Source of the DNA: Streptomyces sp. H27-H1
Lineage (GTDB): Bacteria > Actinomycetota > Actinomycetes > Streptomycetales > Streptomycetaceae
Reading direction: 5' to 3'
DNA length: 64,000 nucleotides
Assembly (NCBI RefSeq): GCF_026627445.1
Contig: NZ_JAPNLJ010000006.1
Span: forward strand, 236,084-300,083
In this document: positions 46,881-54,865 of the stretch, piece after piece
Position numbering within the stretch: the first letter of the stretch is position 1
Layout of the letters: each line of letters starts with the position of its first letter
Made by a program: the position numbers and the translations under genes
The notes under the pieces: generated by a model
Told to the model about the DNA's origin: nothing
What the model saw: only the letters and a program-made list of their open reading frames with translations
Databases searched by the model: none

Positions 46881-47792
46881 TCAGTGCGCGGCGGCCTGAG
46901 TGATCCCGAGGGCGGCGGAGTACTGCGCGACGGCCAGCTTGCCGAGCGCGGGGTACGAGCCGAGGACGTCGGCGGCGCTGCACCCGGCTTCCTTGCAGGC
47001 GGTGTCGAGGAGTCCCTCGGCGGCCTCCGGGCCGATCAGGTACGGCGCCAGCGCGAGCTGCGTCGAGCCCTCGCGGCGCAGCTGGTCGGCGATCGCGGCG
47101 ACCGAGCCCTCCTCGTCCAGGGCGGCGGCCATCACCGGCACCGCGAGACGGGCGGCCAGCAGCATGCCGGTGATCCCGGCAGCCTTGACGGCTTCCTCGC
47201 CACCGGTGGTGGCCAGGACGATGCCGTCGGCGGCCGTGGTCACGCTGAAGAGCCTGGCCCGGTCGGCGCGGGCGAGGCCGGCCTCCGACAGCCGCACGTG
47301 CAGCCCCTCGGCGAGCAGCGGATGCGGGCCGAGCGGGTCGGCCAGCTCGGCGGCGGCCGTGGAGTCCATCAGGGCCTGGCGCACGCGGCGCAGCAGATCC
47401 CCGTCGGGACCGGCGAGCAGGGGCACGACCACAGCGTCCGGGCCGGTCGGCGCGGGTACCTCCTGGCCGGCGGCGCGGGCGGACTGCGCACGCGCGGCGC
47501 GGTCCTGTGCGATGACGGTCAGCACGCCGGAAAGGGACGGGAACTCGGTGGCGTCGTCACCGTCGAGGAAACCGACCCGGGCGTCCAGGCCGGGCAGCTC
47601 GGAGCGGCCGATGCTGATGATCTCTTCCGCGAGCCCCCGCGAGGCGGCCGAGGGGACACCGGGCACGGCGAGCACCAGCGCGGGCGCGCCCTCGGGCGCC
47701 ACCGCGGGCTCGGGCCGGCGGTGCCGTCCGGTCTGGCGGGGTCGCGGCATTCGTACGGGCAGGCCATTTGCGGGCCCAGTGGGAGAGCTCAT
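46881..47792 (-). CDS. Sirohydrochlorin chelatase-like (CbiX) protein lacking metal-binding histidines
   Basis: A 303-residue protein with two CbiX-like halves. The first half starts APALVLAVPGVPSAASRGLAEEI, where active chelatases have a His-Gly-Ser turn, and its PLL loop reads VVPLLAGPDGDLLRRVRQAL without the second His. The second half includes TTAADGIVLATTGGEEAV and LALAPYLIGPEA. The overall fold is expected to be kept, but iron or cobalt insertion into sirohydrochlorin is doubtful. The N-terminal 40 residues are basic and disordered-looking. Confidence 0.8.
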   Translation of the reverse strand: MSSPTGPANGLPVRMPRPRQTGRHRRPEPAVAPEGAPALVLAVPGVPSAASRGLAEEIISIGRSELPGLDARVGFLDGDDATEFPSLSGVLTVIAQDRAARAQSARAAGQEVPAPTGPDAVVVPLLAGPDGDLLRRVRQALMDSTAAAELADPLGPHPLLAEGLHVRLSEAGLARADRARLFSVTTAADGIVLATTGGEEAVKAAGITGMLLAARLAVPVMAAALDEEGSVAAIADQLRREGSTQLALAPYLIGPEAAEGLLDTACKEAGCSAADVLGSYPALGKLAVAQYSAALGITQAAAH

Positions 47793-48452
47793 GGCGCCGC
47801 ATGCTACTGGCTTATCGAAACCGGGTGTTCGGGCAGGGCCTTCTCGGGCGGCATCTGTCCGTATTTATCCGAGGAATGTCAGATACGGTTCAGCCCTTCG
47901 ATCACGCAGGTGACCTCAGTGGTGACCGAGCGGGTGCGCCGCAGACCGCCCGGCGGGTCGCCCGGCGGGTCGCCCTGCGGGTCGCGGTGCAGGTCAGCCG
48001 GTGGAGGGAAGTCGCCGGTCCACGGGGTGCGCGCCCTGGCCGACCAGCAGGTCGTTGGTTCTGCTGAACGGCCTGGAGCCGAAGAACCCGTTGTCCGCGG
48101 ACATGGGGGAGGGGTGCACCGATTCCACGGCCGGCAATTCGCCCACAGCGGCCGGAGATTGCGCGCCTCACGCCCCCCCAACACCGACACCAAGGGCTTG
48201 CCGCGTGCCGCGAGCGCGCGGATGGCCTGCTCGGTCACCGCCTCCCAGTCCTTGCCGCGATGGGCGCATGGCGGAGTGGCTTGACCACTGGATGAAACAA
48301 GCTCCCCTCCTTCCCGGTGATCGGCCGCGTGATCTGCTCGACCGGCTCGAAGATCTTGATGCGGGGGAAGAGTAGCGCCTGAGGGCTGGCCCCTGCGTGG
48401 AGGCGTCCCCTGCGTATGCGGGTGCGTGTATGTGCCAGTAGAGTGACGCGTC
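47793..48452. other. 660-bp gene-poor region with ung remnant
   Basis: No intact gene. It contains an inverted, decayed copy of the ung 3' end (48006-48265), a CGGGTCGCC-type short repeat patch at 47945-47995, and a short plus-strand frame with [19 protein letters not shown] ending at 48375 that may be a gene remnant. The 5' portion should hold the promoter of the CbiX-like gene and the 3' end that of ung. Confidence 0.6.
48006..48265 (-). pseudogene. Inverted partial copy of uracil-DNA glycosylase gene
   Basis: On the minus strand this segment reads [39 protein letters not shown], matching the C-terminal third of the intact ung nearby, then loses frame. Nucleotide similarity continues through the counterparts of [17 protein letters not shown] and [17 protein letters not shown] base is missing around 48123-48132 (CTGTGGGCGAAT instead of CTGCTGGGCGAGC). 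Similarity is high but not perfect, so it is an old duplicate or remnant of a second ung paralogue. Confidence 0.88.
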
Positions 48453-49130
48453 GTGGCGCCACGACCCTTGTATGAACTTGTTGAAGCAGGCTGGGCGAAG
48501 GCTCTTGAGCCTGCCGCTGGACACATCGCGGCCATGGGGGACTTCCTTCGGGCCGAGATAGCGGCGGGTCGGACCTACCTTCCGGCGGGCGCGAATGTCC
48601 TGCGTGCGTTCCAGCAGCCCTTCGATGACGTCCGTGTCCTGATCGTGGGGCAGGACCCCTATCCCACGCCCGGGATGGCCATCGGGTTGAGTTTCGCGGT
48701 CTCGCCGGAAGTTCGTTCGTTGCCGGGCAGTTTGGAGAACATCTTTCGGGAGATGCACTCCGACTTGGGGCTGCCCAGGCCGTCGAACGGTGATCTGGCG
48801 CCGTGGACCGAGCAGGGTGTGCTGTTGCTGAACCGCTCGCTCACGACAGCTCCGCGCAAGCCCAACGCCCATCGCGGCAAGGGCTGGGAGGCGGTGACCG
48901 AGCAGGCCATCCGCGCGCTCGCGGCCCGCGGCAAGCCCTTGGTGTCGGTGTTGTGGGGACGCGAGGCGCGCAATCTGCGGCCGCTGCTGGGCGAGCTGCC
49001 GGCCGTGGAGTCCGCGCACCCGTCTCCGATGTCGGCGGACCGGGGCTTCTTCGGCTCCCGCCCGTTCAGCCGGGCCAACGACCTGCTTGTCAGGCAGGGT
49101 GCCCAGCCGGTGGACTGGCGACTGCCGTAG
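48453..49130 (+). CDS. ung: Uracil-DNA glycosylase
   Basis: A 225-residue family 1 UDG that removes uracil from DNA. The catalytic water-activating motif is [19 protein letters not shown], the uracil-recognition and minor-groove motif is [21 protein letters not shown], and [23 protein letters not shown] is the conserved central strand. GTG 48453 is the start. The 3' third (48867-49127) has an inverted, decayed copy about 600 bp upstream. Confidence 0.95.
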   Translation: MAPRPLYELVEAGWAKALEPAAGHIAAMGDFLRAEIAAGRTYLPAGANVLRAFQQPFDDVRVLIVGQDPYPTPGMAIGLSFAVSPEVRSLPGSLENIFREMHSDLGLPRPSNGDLAPWTEQGVLLLNRSLTTAPRKPNAHRGKGWEAVTEQAIRALAARGKPLVSVLWGREARNLRPLLGELPAVESAHPSPMSADRGFFGSRPFSRANDLLVRQGAQPVDWRLP

Positions 49131-49174
49131 GGCCTGCCGCGTTCTCGCTGGGCTCGGGGACGACTCTGGACGCG

Positions 49175-49300
49175 CGAGAGCCTCCGGATGTCGTGCCGGC
49201 GGCAGACGTCGACGAGGGCGGCCGCGTTGTACTGGGCGCCCCTGTCGGTGTGGAAAACGACGCCGTGAACCCGGCCTCCGCGGGCGGTCACGGCCATCTC
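49175..49300 (-). mobile_element. Transposase (rve/DDE integrase-core) remnant
   Basis: On the minus strand this short segment reads TARGGRVHGVVFHTDRGAQY then NAAALVDVCRRHDIRRL, matching the FHSDRG(S)QYTS region of IS3/IS481-type DDE transposases including the second catalytic Asp. No other part of the transposase or any terminal repeat is recognisable. It abuts the 5' break of the vWA gene. Confidence 0.75.
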
Positions 49301-49301
49301 G

Positions 49302-50246
49302 TCGGTCGCCGTCGTCACGTTCAGCGCCAAGGTCCGGACCCTGCTTCCGATGACTCGCGTCGAAGGCAACCGTGACCGGACCCACGAGGTCGTCGACGGG
49401 CTGCGCACCGCCGATTCCACCAATGTGGAGGCCGGGGTCACCCGCGGGTACGACGTGGCCGTCGAGTCGCTGCGCCCCGGAGCCACCAACCGGGTCGTCC
49501 TGCTCTCCGACGCCCTGGCCAACTCCGGCGCCACCTCGGCCGATGCCATCTTGAAGCGGATCGACCAGGCCCGGACCGCGCACCGCATCACCCTGTTCGG
49601 CGTGGGCGTGGGCAGCGAGTACAACGACGCCTTCATGGAGCGGCTCGCCGACCAGGGCGACGGACACACCGCGTACGTCTCCGACGCGGCCGGTGCCCGC
49701 AAGGTCTTCTGCGAAGACCTCCCGGCCCAGGTGCAGTTGCGGGCCCGCGACGCCAAAGCGCAGGTCGCCTTCGATCCGCAGACGGTCGAACGGTTCCGGC
49801 TGATCGGCTATGACGACCGCCGCGTCGCGGACGAGGATTTCCGGGACAACGCCGTGGACGGTGGCGAGGTCGGCTCCGGCCACACCGTGACCGCCCTGTA
49901 CGCGGTACGGCTGCGCCCCGGCGCCGCCGGGCACCTGGCGACGGCGACGGTGCGCTGGCTGGACCCGCGCACCCGGGCCCCGCACGAGGAGTCCGGCCGG
50001 GTGGAGGCGGCGGCGCTGTGGGGCGACGTGTGGAGCGAGGCGCCCCCGCGCTTCCAAGTCACCGTGGTGGCCGCCTACTTCGCCTCCGCGCTGCGAGAGC
50101 GGGACGGCGGCTGGGAGCGGTTGCCGGGCGCCCTGCCGCTGGCGGGGCTGGCCGGGCACGCGGACCGGCTGGCGGGACACACCGAGGACTCCGCCGTCTC
50201 CCAACTGGCGGAGTCCGTACGGCAGGCCGGGCGTCTCACCGGCTGA
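49302..50246 (+). pseudogene. vWA/DUF3520-type protein, 5'-truncated at transposase remnant
   Basis: The frame encodes the C-terminal part of a YfbK-like von Willebrand factor A protein: AVVTFSAKVRTLLPMTRVEG, STNVEAGVTRGYDVAVESLR, TNRVVLLSDALANSGATSAD, then the C-terminal domain with FCEDLPAQVQLRARDAKAQV and YAVRLRPGA. The N-terminal half, including the MIDAS DxSxS motif, is absent; sequence upstream of ~49302 reads as transposase on the other strand. An internal ATG at 49350 could give a 298-residue protein, but it would lack the metal site, so loss of function is likely. Confidence 0.8.
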
Positions 50247-50275
50247 CGCCCGCCCGTGCACCTGCGGCCGGAGTG

Positions 50276-50467
50276 CTAGTGCTGTGCCCGGCAGGGTTCA
50301 CCGGGTCGCGGCGCCCGGCACGGCACTTCTCCCCCAGCTACCGCTGGGAGGTGCCCCCTGCGTTGTCGGACCGGGCAAGTACGTCCAGTACGGGTCGTGG
50401 TCCTCCGCCTTGCGATGCACCGCACCGGACACCGCGACCCGGCAAACCTTCCCGGCCACAGCACTAG
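50276..50467. mobile_element. MITE-like element with ~48-bp terminal inverted repeats
   Basis: A 192-bp noncoding element whose ends are imperfect inverted repeats of about 48 bp (roughly 39 matches), starting CTAGTGCTGTG on the left and ending CACAGCACTAG on the right. The CTAG at each end could be a 4-bp target duplication. An internal palindrome around CCCAGCTACCGCTGGG resembles a motif common in Streptomyces genomes. No transposase is encoded, so mobility would need an element in trans. Its right-hand CTAG provides the stop codon of the adjacent propeller gene. Confidence 0.8.
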
Positions 50468-51554
50468 CCGTTCAGCACGGCGGCCCGTACGCACAGGACG
50501 TCGGGGAGGTGCTCGGCCAGCAGCTGCCAGCTGTCCCCGTCGTCCCGGCTGGCGTACAGCTCGCCGTTGCGGTTGCCGAAGTAGATCCCGGCCGGGTCCG
50601 CGTCGTCCGTGCAGAGCGCGTCCCGCAGTACCGTGCCGTAGTGGTCCCCGGCCGGGAGGCCCTTCGTCAGGGGTTCCCAGCTCGCGCCGGCGTCCCGGGT
50701 GCGGAAGACCCGGCAGCGGTGCTCCGCGGGGACCCGGTCGGAGTCGGCGTTGAGCGGGAAGACGTAGGCGGTGTCCGGCCGGTGCGGGTGGGCGGCCACC
50801 GCGAAGCCGAAGTCCGAGGGCAGGCCGGCGCCGATGTCGGTCCACCGGCCCCCGGCGTCGTCGCTGCGGTAGACGCCCCAGTGGTTCTGCAGGTAGAGCC
50901 GGTCCGTGTTTCCCGGGTCCTGGGCGATCTTGTGCACGCACTGCCCGAACTCCGGGTTCGGATCGGGCAGGAACACCGCCGAGACCCCGTGGTTGGACGG
51001 GCCCAGCTCGCCCCGCCGTCCGTGCTGCGGAACACCCCGGCCGTGGAGACCGCGACGGTGACCAGGTCGGGGTCGCGCGGGTCGGTGATCACGGTGTGCA
51101 GGCCCTCGCCGCCGCCGCCCGGTACCCACTTGTCCCGGGTCGGGTGCTCCCAAAGCGGCCGGACCAGCTCGAAGGACTCCCCGCGGTCGGCCGAGCGGAA
51201 CAGGGCGGCCGGCTCGGTCCCCGCGTAGACCACGTCCGGGGCCTCGGGGCCGGCCGGATGCAGCTGCCAGACCCGCTCCAGGGAGGCGCCCGTGTCCTGG
51301 GGGAACTTCACGGCGGCCGCGGCGGGCTCCCGCCAGGTCGCGCCCAGGTCGTCCGAGCTGAAGACGGAGGGGCCCCAGTGCGAGCTGTCGCCACCCACCA
51401 GGAGCCGGGGCACGGGGCCGCGCCGGTCGATGGCGACGGCGGAGACCGCCTGGGCGTTGAAATGGGGCCCGTCGAACTCCCATGTGCCGCCGGAATCCCG
51501 GCGGCCGATGAAGAGTCCCTTTCTGGTCCCCGCGAGCAGTACCACGTCGGTCAT
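50464..51554 (-). pseudogene. BNR/sialidase-like beta-propeller (exo-alpha-sialidase fold) gene, frameshifted
   Basis: From ATG 51554 (GGAGG 8 bases upstream) the frame encodes LLAGTRKGLFIGRRDSGGTWEF, VFSSDDLGATW, LFRSADRGESFELV and VFRSTDGGASWA, all Asp-box/BNR repeats. Near 50996-51004 one base is apparently missing: SWARPTTGSRR replaces the expected SWAPSNHGVSAVFLPDPNPEFG, which is present in another frame and continues to VLCVRAAVLNG with YRSDDAGGRW, VFRTRDAGASW and LYASRDDGDSW. The terminal TAG lies in the MITE end. Corrected length would be about 363 residues; substrate unknown. Confidence 0.85.
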
Positions 51555-51667
51555 GGCCGACACCTCCGGACGTCGTTGTCCTGCACGGCAGTTTTTCCGT
51601 CAGTCTGCACCCGACCACTGACAGCGGCCGGTCGGCACGCGCACGGCCGACCGGTTGTACGGGAAAG

Positions 51668-51713
51668 CTCGTACTACGAGAAGGCTCGTACTACGAGGAA
51701 TTCCGTAGTACGG
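51668..51713. promoter_or_regulatory. Array of three palindromes, probable ArsR operator
   Basis: Two copies of CTCGTACTACGAG (51668-51680, 51685-51697) and a related CCGTAGTACGG (51703-51713) are centred at 51674, 51691 and 51708, exactly 17 bp apart. They lie 60-105 bp upstream of the old yellow enzyme start and share the TCGTA/TACGA half-site with a sequence upstream of the arsR-type gene. Confidence 0.75.
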
Positions 51714-51773
51714 TGAATCTCGTACTTAGCCGCCGGTCTCCGGTGCGCGTCCGGTCACCTCTGGAGAGCCCTC

Positions 51774-52910
51774 ATGAGCGCTGTCACCGCTGTCACCGCT
51801 GCCCCTGCCGTCTCCGCAGTCCCCACTGCCTTCGCCGCCCTGTTCCAGCCCTGGACCATCCGCTCGGTCACCGTCCCGAACCGGGTGTGGATGGCCGCGA
51901 TGTGCCAGTACAGTGCCGAGGCCTTCGGCCCGGACGCGGGAGTCGCCAACGAATGGCACTTCGCGCACTACGCGGCCCGCGCCACCGGCGGCACCGGCCT
52001 GATCGTCCAGGAGGCCACGGCCGTAGCCCCGGAGGGCCGGATCTCGCCGTACGACCTCGGCATCTGGAACGACACCCAGGTCGAGGCCCTGCGCCGGATC
52101 ACCTCCTTCCTCAAGGCCCGGGGAACGGTTCCCGGCATCCAGCTCGCCCACGCCGGCCGAAAGGCCTCCACCGACCGCACCTGGAAGGGCGGCCGCCCCG
52201 TCGGACCCGACGCGCACGGCTGGCAGCCCAGCGCCCCGAGCCCGGTGCCCTTCGCAGAGGGCCACCCGGTCCCCATCGAGCTGACGGTCCAGGAGATCCG
52301 GGACGTGGTCGAGCAGTTCGCGGCCGCCGCCCGGCGCGCACTCGCCGCCGGCTACCAGGTCGTCGAGATCCACGGCGCCCACGGATACCTGATCGGCCAG
52401 TTCCTCTCCCCGCACAGCAACAAGCGCACCGACCAGTACGGCGGCTCCTTCGAGAACCGCACCCGCCTCGCCCTCGAAGTCGTCGATGCCGTACGGGGCG
52501 CCTGGCCCGAGGAACTCCCCTTGTTCTTCCGTATCTCCGCCACCGACTGGCTGGAGGAGGACGGCTGGACCGCGGACGAGACCGTCCGGCTGGCCGCGCT
52601 GCTCCAGGAGCACGGCGTGGACCTGCTCGACGTCTCCACCGGAGGCCTCGCCCCGGGCGTGACGATCCCCGTGGGCCCCGGCTACCAGGTGCCCTTCGCG
52701 GCCCGGGTCAGGGCCGAGACCGCCCTCCCGGTCGCCGCCGTGGGCCTGATCACCGAGCCGGAACAGGCCGAGAAGATCCTTTCCAACGGCGAGGCCGACG
52801 CCGTCCTGCTCGGCCGTGAGCTGCTGCGGGACCCGTTCTGGGCCCGCCGCGCCGCCGCCGAGCTCGGCGCCGAGATCCGTACGCCCGAGCAGTACCACCG
52901 CTCCTGGTGA
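51774..52910 (+). CDS. Old yellow enzyme (NADH:flavin oxidoreductase, YqjM-like)
   Basis: A 378-residue FMN-dependent ene-reductase of the YqjM class. The redox-tuning Cys is C43 in WMAAMCQYSA, the substrate-binding His pair is in EIHGAHGYLIGQFLSP, and the FMN region shows IQLAHAGRKAS, RISATDWLEEDGW, DLLDVSTGG and AVGLI with LGRELLRDP. It reduces activated C=C bonds of electrophiles such as quinones or enals. GGAGAG is 5 bases upstream of ATG 51774. The promoter array upstream suggests induction through the ArsR-type repressor encoded next. Confidence 0.95.
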   Translation: MSAVTAVTAAPAVSAVPTAFAALFQPWTIRSVTVPNRVWMAAMCQYSAEAFGPDAGVANEWHFAHYAARATGGTGLIVQEATAVAPEGRISPYDLGIWNDTQVEALRRITSFLKARGTVPGIQLAHAGRKASTDRTWKGGRPVGPDAHGWQPSAPSPVPFAEGHPVPIELTVQEIRDVVEQFAAAARRALAAGYQVVEIHGAHGYLIGQFLSPHSNKRTDQYGGSFENRTRLALEVVDAVRGAWPEELPLFFRISATDWLEEDGWTADETVRLAALLQEHGVDLLDVSTGGLAPGVTIPVGPGYQVPFAARVRAETALPVAAVGLITEPEQAEKILSNGEADAVLLGRELLRDPFWARRAAAELGAEIRTPEQYHRSW

Positions 52911-52971
52911 ACCGGTGCGGCGCGGGGCCCCCGGTCCCCGCGCCGCGTTCCCCTCAGGCCGGCCCCGGTCC

Positions 52972-52990
52972 TACGAAGGTTCTCGTACGA
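52972..52990. promoter_or_regulatory. Possible ArsR autoregulatory site
   Basis: TACGA at 52972 and the palindrome TCGTACGA at 52983-52990 repeat the half-site of the operator array upstream of the old yellow enzyme gene. The segment is 40 bp before the arsR-type start, so autoregulation is plausible. Confidence 0.5.
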
Positions 52991-53029
52991 TGGGCCCGAC
53001 CCCTGATCGCTTGAGAGTGGAGTACGGAC

Positions 53030-53377
53030 ATGGCGGAACGTGAAGCGGCCCGTGTCCTCGCCCACCCCGAGGCCGCCGAGATCCGGCTCGAAGGCGTCCT
53101 GCACGCCCTCTCCGACCCCGTCCGGCTGTCCATCGTCCGCGATCTCGCGGCCACCGAAGCCGAGTTGAGCTGCTCACACTTCGAGCTCCCGGTCACCAAG
53201 TCCACGACCACGCACCACTTCCGGGTCCTGCGCGAGAGCGGCGTCGTGCGCCAGTGCTACCGCGGCACCGCCAAGCTGAACGGACTGCGCCGCGCGGAAC
53301 TGGCAGAGCTGTTCCCCGGGCTCCTCGACGGCGTCCTCGCGGCTGCCGCCGCCGAGGAGGCGCGGGGCCGGAGCTGA
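53030..53377 (+). CDS. ArsR-family transcriptional regulator
   Basis: A 115-residue winged-helix repressor (LEGVLHALSDPVRLSIVRDLA, SKxTTTHHFRVLRESGVVRQ-type recognition region). The classical ELCVCD metal box is replaced by ELSCSHFELPVTKS, so it may sense electrophiles through cysteine rather than metals. Two Cys are visible (SCSHF, RQCYRG). It lies directly behind the old yellow enzyme gene, 119 bp downstream. Its stop codon lies in a 35-bp tandem duplication. Confidence 0.92.
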   Translation: MAEREAARVLAHPEAAEIRLEGVLHALSDPVRLSIVRDLAATEAELSCSHFELPVTKSTTTHHFRVLRESGVVRQCYRGTAKLNGLRRAELAELFPGLLDGVLAAAAAEEARGRS

Positions 53378-53440
53378 GCGGGCGCCGGGGCTGAAGCAGG
53401 CGCCGGAGCTGAGCGGGCGCCGGGGCTGAAGCAGGCGCCG
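53371..53440. repeat. Perfect 35-bp duplication across arsR-type stop codon
   Basis: Two identical 35-bp units, 53371-53405 and 53406-53440, start GAGCTGAGCGGGCGCCGG. The first contains the stop codon of the ArsR-type gene. Being 35 bp, the copy is out of phase with the gene. Confidence 0.95.
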
Positions 53441-53457
53441 GGCCCGCGCCCGGGAAT

Positions 53458-54813
53458 TCAGTCCGCGGCACCCGCAGCGGAAAGCAGGCCCGCCCAGTCC
53501 GGGATCTTGACGGAGCGCCGGCCCAGGGACCGCCCCAGTTCCGCCTCCGCCGCCTCGACGGCCAGCCAGCCCGGCCACAGGACCGGCCGCAGCCCCGCCT
53601 CGCGCAGGGCCTCCAGCGGGTCGCGCTCCCGCTCGCGGCGGGCCAGCGCCCCCGCGTCCTGCAGCAGGGAGGAGGCCGTCTCCTTCGCGCAGGGCCGGTT
53701 GGTGCCGATGACCCCGGTCGGGCCGCGCTTGATCCAGCCCGCCACGTACTCCCCGACCGAGGCGCGGCCCTCCCGGAGCACCCGGCCCGCCGCGTGCGGG
53801 ACCGTACCGCGCCGCTCGTCGAAGGGCAGCCCGGGCAGTGCGACGCCCTGGTATCCCACCGAGCGCAGGACCAACTGCGCCGGGACGTCCACATGGACGC
53901 CGGTCCCGGTGACCCCGCCCCGGCCGTCGGGAGCGGTCCGCTCGAACCGCATCCCGGTGACCCGGCCGTCCGGTCCGCCGAGCACCTCCACCGGGCGCAG
54001 GAAGAAGCGCAGGGCGATCCGCCGGTGCGCGCCGCCCGCCGGAGCGGCCGCCCAGCCGCGCAGCACCTCCACGTTGCGCCGGTTCACCGCGGGCAGGGCC
54101 AGGTCCGGGTCCGCGTACGCCGGGTCGAGAGCCAGCTCCGCCGGGTCGGCCAGGGCGTCCACATCCGGCAGCGTGCCCAGCTCGCGCAGCTCCTTGGTGG
54201 TGAACTTGCCCTGCGAGGGGCCGCGCCGGGCCACCATGTGGACCGTGCGCACCCCGCTGGCGCCGAGCGCCCCCAGGGCCGGCTGTGGCATGTCGGTGGG
54301 GGACAGCTCCGGTACGCCCCGGGCGAGGATGCGCGTCACGTCGACCGCCACGTTCCCGGCCCCGACGACGATCGCCGAATCCACCCCGGGCAGGCCGAAG
54401 GCTTCGGCCGCCGCGTCGGGATGGCCGCTGTACCAGGCCACGAAGGCCGTGGCGGAGTGCACCCCGACGAGGTCCTCGCCCGGGATGCCGAGCAGCCGGT
54501 CCCGGGCCGCGCCGACGCAGTAGACCACCGCGTGGTACAGCTCCAGGAGCCGGGCGGTGGGCAGCGCCTCCCCGCCGACCTCGACGTTCCCGAGGAAGCG
54601 GACCCGCTCGTCCTCCAGTACGGTGCGCAGGCTGCTCTGCAGGGACTTGATCTTCTCGTGGTCGGGGGCCACCCCGTAGCGAACGAGCCCGTACGGAGCC
54701 GGCAGCCGGTCAAGCACGTCGACCCGAACGCCCGGCACCTCACGCTGCTGTACGAGTGTCTGTGCGGCGTAGACCCCGCTGGGGCCTGATCCGACGACGG
54801 CGATACGAAGCAC
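53458..54813 (-). CDS. fprA: Ferredoxin-NADP reductase (adrenodoxin reductase-like, FprA type)
   Basis: A 451-residue flavoenzyme that moves electrons between NADPH and ferredoxin. The FAD motif is VVGSGPSGVYAAQ (residues ~6-18), the flavin loop PYGLVRYGVAPDHEKIK follows, the NADPH motif is VVGAGNVAVDVTR, and the C-terminal YVAGWIKRGPTGVIGTN is diagnostic. GTG 54813 starts the frame. It is a candidate electron donor for the P450 or NOS in this window, but this is only a possibility since reductases usually serve several partners. Confidence 0.94.
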   Translation of the reverse strand: MLRIAVVGSGPSGVYAAQTLVQQREVPGVRVDVLDRLPAPYGLVRYGVAPDHEKIKSLQSSLRTVLEDERVRFLGNVEVGGEALPTARLLELYHAVVYCVGAARDRLLGIPGEDLVGVHSATAFVAWYSGHPDAAAEAFGLPGVDSAIVVGAGNVAVDVTRILARGVPELSPTDMPQPALGALGASGVRTVHMVARRGPSQGKFTTKELRELGTLPDVDALADPAELALDPAYADPDLALPAVNRRNVEVLRGWAAAPAGGAHRRIALRFFLRPVEVLGGPDGRVTGMRFERTAPDGRGGVTGTGVHVDVPAQLVLRSVGYQGVALPGLPFDERRGTVPHAAGRVLREGRASVGEYVAGWIKRGPTGVIGTNRPCAKETASSLLQDAGALARRERERDPLEALREAGLRPVLWPGWLAVEAAEAELGRSLGRRSVKIPDWAGLLSAAGAAD

Positions 54814-54865
54814 GGCGGAGCTCCTCCCGCAGGTGTTCCCAGCATGACACCGGGTGCCGGGGCCG

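Noticed and set aside
53458..54813. FprA-type reductase as dedicated partner of NOS or the P450
   Set aside because: The distances (8 kb and 22 kb) and different orientation give no support; kept only as a possibility.
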